From NCBI RefSeq assembly GCF_032193765.1, contig NZ_JAVBIJ010000001.1:2418001-2482000 (forward strand): 64,000 bases of DNA, in the 5' to 3' direction. This DNA is from Rhodoferax potami. Lineage in GTDB: Bacteria > Pseudomonadota > Gammaproteobacteria > Burkholderiales > Burkholderiaceae_C. Each line of letters opens with the position of its first letter. Within the stretch, counting starts at the first letter, position 1. The translations under genes were made by a program, and so were the position numbers. The notes under the pieces were generated by a model. That model ran no database searches and was not told the origin of the DNA. It was given only the letters and a program-made list of their open reading frames with translations. Below are positions 61,667 through 64,000 of this stretch, piece by piece.

Positions 61667-62260
61667 ATGAAGAACATCCACACAAAAGCAATCGCCGTCA
61701 TTTTCGGCTTGCTGTCGTTCGGCGCACAAGCCGTCAGCTCTTTGACTTTCCAAGGCGTGACCTTCGCGTCTCAGGCGATTGATGCCGATACGCTGGAGTT
61801 CTCTATCCTCAACTCCAATCACGCCACTGGCGACTGGAGCGGTGCGAGCTTCTTGAAGGCATTTGAAATCAAGGGATTGGGCACCGAAGTCCTTTCCGGC
61901 AAACTTATCAGCGGCCCCGGTGTAACAGCACTGAGCTTCGGCTCCGTAACTGCTGGGGTAGCGGCCAACTTGGGCTGTACAACCGGCGGCACTAGGGGCA
62001 CCTGTTTTTCTTTTGCGACCCCCTTGGCGCTGACAAGCAACATGACATGGCGTATTGACTTCACCGCCGCGGCACCTTTGGTGTTTGACACACCACACAT
62101 CAAAGTCCAATTCCTGGGCAGCTTGGGCGACAAGAAGAAAATGGGCGAGCTGCTCTCCAAAGACTTGGTAGTAAGCGCTGTTCCTGAGCCAGAAACTTAT
62201 GCCCTGCTCTTGGCGGGCTTGGGACTGGTCGGTGCCGCAATGCGCAAGCGCAAAGCCTGA
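61667..62260 (+). CDS. PEP-CTERM sorting-signal exported protein
   Basis: This is a 197-aa protein with a signal peptide (IFGLLSFGAQA) and a C-terminal exosortase signal (VPEPETYALLLAGLGLVGAA then MRKRK). The middle is glycine/serine-rich beta structure without a domain I recognise. It resembles the protein at 49922-50455 only in the sorting signal. A terminator follows. Confidence 0.87.
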   Translation: MKNIHTKAIAVIFGLLSFGAQAVSSLTFQGVTFASQAIDADTLEFSILNSNHATGDWSGASFLKAFEIKGLGTEVLSGKLISGPGVTALSFGSVTAGVAANLGCTTGGTRGTCFSFATPLALTSNMTWRIDFTAAAPLVFDTPHIKVQFLGSLGDKKKMGELLSKDLVVSAVPEPETYALLLAGLGLVGAAMRKRKA

Positions 62261-62282
62261 GAACGGTTGAAACGCTAAAAAC

Positions 62283-62307
62283 AAGGGCCCTGAGGGGCCC
62301 TTTTTCA
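62283..62307 (+). terminator. Terminator after the PEP-CTERM gene
   Basis: Stem AAGGGCCC-TGAG-GGGCCCTT (62283-62302) followed by TTT and C. It is a strong Rho-independent site. Confidence 0.85.
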
Positions 62308-62336
62308 TTCCCGGAGTCGGGAGTAGGATTCCGCGC

Positions 62337-62873
62337 ATGTCACCCCATTTTTTATTTGATGCCAGCGTGCCGGTGTTCGCCCGCTACCTCGGTCAGCTGC
62401 AAGGCTTGTTGAGCAAGGCCGCAGTGCACTGCGCACAGCAAGGTACCCCGGAGGCGGCGCTGCTGCAGGCCCTCCTGGCGCCCGACATGCTGCCACTGGG
62501 CGTGCAGGTAGAGATTGCGGTGAACTTTGTGTTGCGGGCCTGCGCCCCGCTGGCCGGCCAGCCCGTGCCGCCCTTCGGCGAACACCGTGAAAGCTTGGCC
62601 ACGTTACAAGCGCGGGTGGCCGCGGCACAAGCCTTTTTGCACACCCTGCAGCCCCACGACTTTGCCGCTGCCGCTGAACGCACTATTCACGACCCGGCCG
62701 GCGAGACGACTGTGGCGCTGGATGGCAGCACCTTTTTGCAGCAGTACGCGCTACCCAACTTCTTTTTCCACCTCAGCATGGTCTACGCGCTGCTGCGCCA
62801 GCACGGCCTGCCACTCAGCAAAGGCGACTTTGATGGCTGGCATGTGTACCGGGGCCAGATCAAAACGCTATAA
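62337..62873 (+). CDS. DUF1993 family protein
   Basis: This is a 178-aa helical protein. The C-terminal LPNFFFHLSMVYALLRQHGL then PLSKGDF matches the DUF1993 (DinB-like) consensus. The stop codon lies in a dispersed repeat and the last residues (KTL) come from it. Function unknown. Confidence 0.87.
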   Translation: MSPHFLFDASVPVFARYLGQLQGLLSKAAVHCAQQGTPEAALLQALLAPDMLPLGVQVEIAVNFVLRACAPLAGQPVPPFGEHRESLATLQARVAAAQAFLHTLQPHDFAAAAERTIHDPAGETTVALDGSTFLQQYALPNFFFHLSMVYALLRQHGLPLSKGDFDGWHVYRGQIKTL

Positions 62874-62917
62874 ATTACATAGCTGCTCGCGCAATATTTA
62901 CGAGCGCTACAGCCATT
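62867..62917 (-). repeat. Dispersed palindromic repeat at the DUF1993 3' end
   Basis: Read on the minus strand: GGCTGTAGCGCTC, variable loop, TTGCGCGAGCAGCTATG, then TTTATAGCG. This is a full-length copy in reverse orientation and it contains the DUF1993 stop. A second core fragment (TTTTCTATAGCAA) adjoins it. Confidence 0.65.
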
Positions 62918-62919
62918 TT

Positions 62920-63559
62920 CTATAGCAATCGTGCTTGCAAGGATGCATCCGCCAAAGGCCGAAGCTTTGCATAGTCCAAGAGTTCCGCCAGCCGAGCGCC
63001 CTTGGCCTGCCATTCATAGACTACGTTTTCCGCCAGCAGTACGTAATGCCACGGCGGGCCGCCGCGCTGCTCTGGGGTTAGTGCATTGATACGTTCGCAC
63101 CAAGCCAATGCCGCCTTGAGCTTGCGCTGCACATTGGGATGCATGGTTTGTTGCTGGGCCTTGGTTTCTGCCAAGAACACCGCACCCTCCGTACGCACCA
63201 GGAAGTCAGGCGAATAGAAAGCAGGCAAACCGTCTTCCTTCACGTAGCGTAGCCTTGCAAAGGTGTGCCGGTTTTCGCTGATCTTGCAGAAGGCTTGCAC
63301 ATGCGAGTCCGCCTGCGCCCAGTGGATGAAAGTCCGCTCTAACCCGCCGTTGCGCGCGGGCCATCCCAAGCGGTTGTAAATGCACTTGCTCACCTCCACC
63401 GAATGGCTCTCTCGCATCATCAACTTGGGCACCTCGCTCAAGGCGCGCAAATGCACTTCGGTCTGGCCACTCACATGCTTTTGCTCGGACTCCAACATGG
63501 CCACAGCAAAGTAAGCGGCCAGCGAAGTCACCTTGTTGACCGACCCTCGACCTTGCAAC
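62920..63559 (-). pseudogene. 3' remnant of a restriction-enzyme-like gene, cut by an IS66-type element
   Basis: About 210 residues resemble the C-terminal part of a type III restriction/helicase-type endonuclease: LPAFYSPDFLVRTEGAVFLAETKAQ fits the PD-(D/E)xK pattern (PDFLV, then E-T-K). There is no plausible N-terminal start, and the frame runs into the IS66 terminal structure at about 63560, so the 5' part seems lost or displaced by the insertion. Function is inferred from the fold pattern only. Confidence 0.55.
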
Positions 63560-63592
63560 ATTGCGTCCACAACAATTGATCGTGGACACAAT
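63560..63592. repeat. Inverted repeat at the apparent IS66 left end
   Basis: Arms 63560-63570 and 63582-63592 (10 of 11 matched) with an 11-base spacer. It separates the restriction remnant from tnpA. Confidence 0.5.
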
Positions 63593-63977
63593 GCTCAAAG
63601 ACTCAGACACCCCGAGGTACGCCGTGCGCCGTACCAAGCGAACCTATTCAGCAGATACCAAAGCCGCGTTGCTTGCCGCGTGCAGGGCGCCGGGCGCGTC
63701 CATCGCAGCGGTCGCCAGCGCGCATAGCATGAACGCCAATGTGTTGCACCGCTGGCTGAAGGAGCAAGCACAGCCGGACGCTCACGCCGAAGCCCTTCCG
63801 TCAGAGCCGATAGACATGCCAGCATTTATCCCGGTGCCCCTGCTCACGCAAACGGCAGAGCCCGTGGAGCGCACGATTCGTGTGGAGGTCCGCAAAGGTA
63901 GTTTGAGCATGACCGTCACTTGGCCCATGTCTGCTGCCCATGAATTTGCCGGCTGGTCGGGCGCCCTTCTCAAGTGA
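63591..63977 (+). CDS. tnpA: IS66 family TnpA
   Basis: This is a 128-aa small DNA-binding protein of the IS66 type. An HTH region (KAALLAACRAPGASIAAVAS, then ANVLHRWLKEQ) is the family hallmark. The C-terminal region ends in RVEVRKGSLSMTVTWPM. It is followed by tnpB with a 4-base overlap. Confidence 0.87.
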   Translation: MLKDSDTPRYAVRRTKRTYSADTKAALLAACRAPGASIAAVASAHSMNANVLHRWLKEQAQPDAHAEALPSEPIDMPAFIPVPLLTQTAEPVERTIRVEVRKGSLSMTVTWPMSAAHEFAGWSGALLK

Positions 63978-64000
63978 TCCGCATCGACTTCGCCTGGTTG
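63974..64000 (+). CDS. tnpB: IS66 TnpB (Orf2), 5' fragment cut by window end
   Basis: GTG start at 63974, overlapping the tnpA stop. The first nine residues VIRIDFAWL match the usual IS66 TnpB start (MIRIDxxWL). The rest is outside the window. Confidence 0.7.

Larger units (their letters stand above)
63560..64000 (+). mobile_element. IS66-type insertion element, left part (continues beyond window)
   Basis: The element seems to begin at a near-perfect inverted repeat (ATTGCGTCCAC at 63560-63570 and GTGGACACAAT at 63582-63592, 10 of 11 matched). tnpA and then tnpB follow, overlapping as GTGA, the usual IS66 order. The tnpC transposase and right end lie outside. The true outer terminus cannot be fixed without the right end. 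Confidence 0.65.

Noticed and set aside
1..64000. CRISPR array, tRNA or rRNA genes
   Set aside because: No regularly spaced direct repeats and no tRNA- or rRNA-like stretch was seen; the gaps are too short or unstructured.

Overview
The window comes from a Gram-negative betaproteobacterium, most likely Burkholderiales, family Comamonadaceae, and it looks like Rhodoferax or a close relative. The evidence is a GC-rich sequence with System II cytochrome c maturation (ResB/ResC), paired lipid A acyltransferases, a TRAP transporter, PEP-CTERM proteins, and small palindromic repeats of a kind I associate with that family. This is inference from gene content; no taxonomic marker gene (rRNA, tRNA) is present.

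Layout. 1-6.4 kb: the end of lysA, the periplasmic methionine sulfoxide repair pair msrP/msrQ, and the resB/resC cytochrome c assembly genes with a cytochrome c4. 6.4-14 kb: the EngB GTPase, two lipid A acyltransferases, metK behind a structured leader, and a GT9-GtrA-ArnT-like surface glycosylation cluster. 14-19 kb: a TRAP transporter operon with 3-dehydroquinate dehydratase and a shikimate/quinate dehydrogenase, divergent from a TetR gene; matching operator-like palindromes lie before both units. 19-33 kb: mixed metabolic and envelope genes (DODA dioxygenase, DctA, a sialidase-like protein, pirin, fasciclin, a giant DUF748 protein, hemerythrin, and a vanadium haloperoxidase/CRTAC1 pair). 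33-40.5 kb: a complete xylose regulon xylF-xylH-xylG-xylR-xylB-xylA with a XylR-type operator.

40.5-42.3 kb is a less GC-rich accessory block holding one gene, a long proteasome-fold (Ntn-hydrolase) protein that I cannot assign to a named family. 42.3-48.4 kb: an MFS gene divergent from a PuuA-like glutamine synthetase, a class III aminotransferase, a GntR regulator and an orphan galactitol-type PTS IIC protein, with two perfect inverted repeats between the divergent units. 48.4-62.9 kb: CheY and REC-CheX proteins, two PEP-CTERM proteins, an SOS-controlled dnaE2, and assorted hydrolases, transporters and regulators. The window ends in an IS66-type element next to the 3' remnant of a restriction-enzyme-like gene.

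The most unusual signals are (i) the 398-aa proteasome-like protein at 40723-41919, (ii) a dispersed short palindromic repeat found at about ten places, including inside the coding sequences of dnaE2, the DUF748 gene and the ArnT-like gene, and at the stop codons of two other genes, and (iii) a separate 90-bp inverted-repeat element carried in frame inside dnaE2. No CRISPR array, tRNA or rRNA was found.
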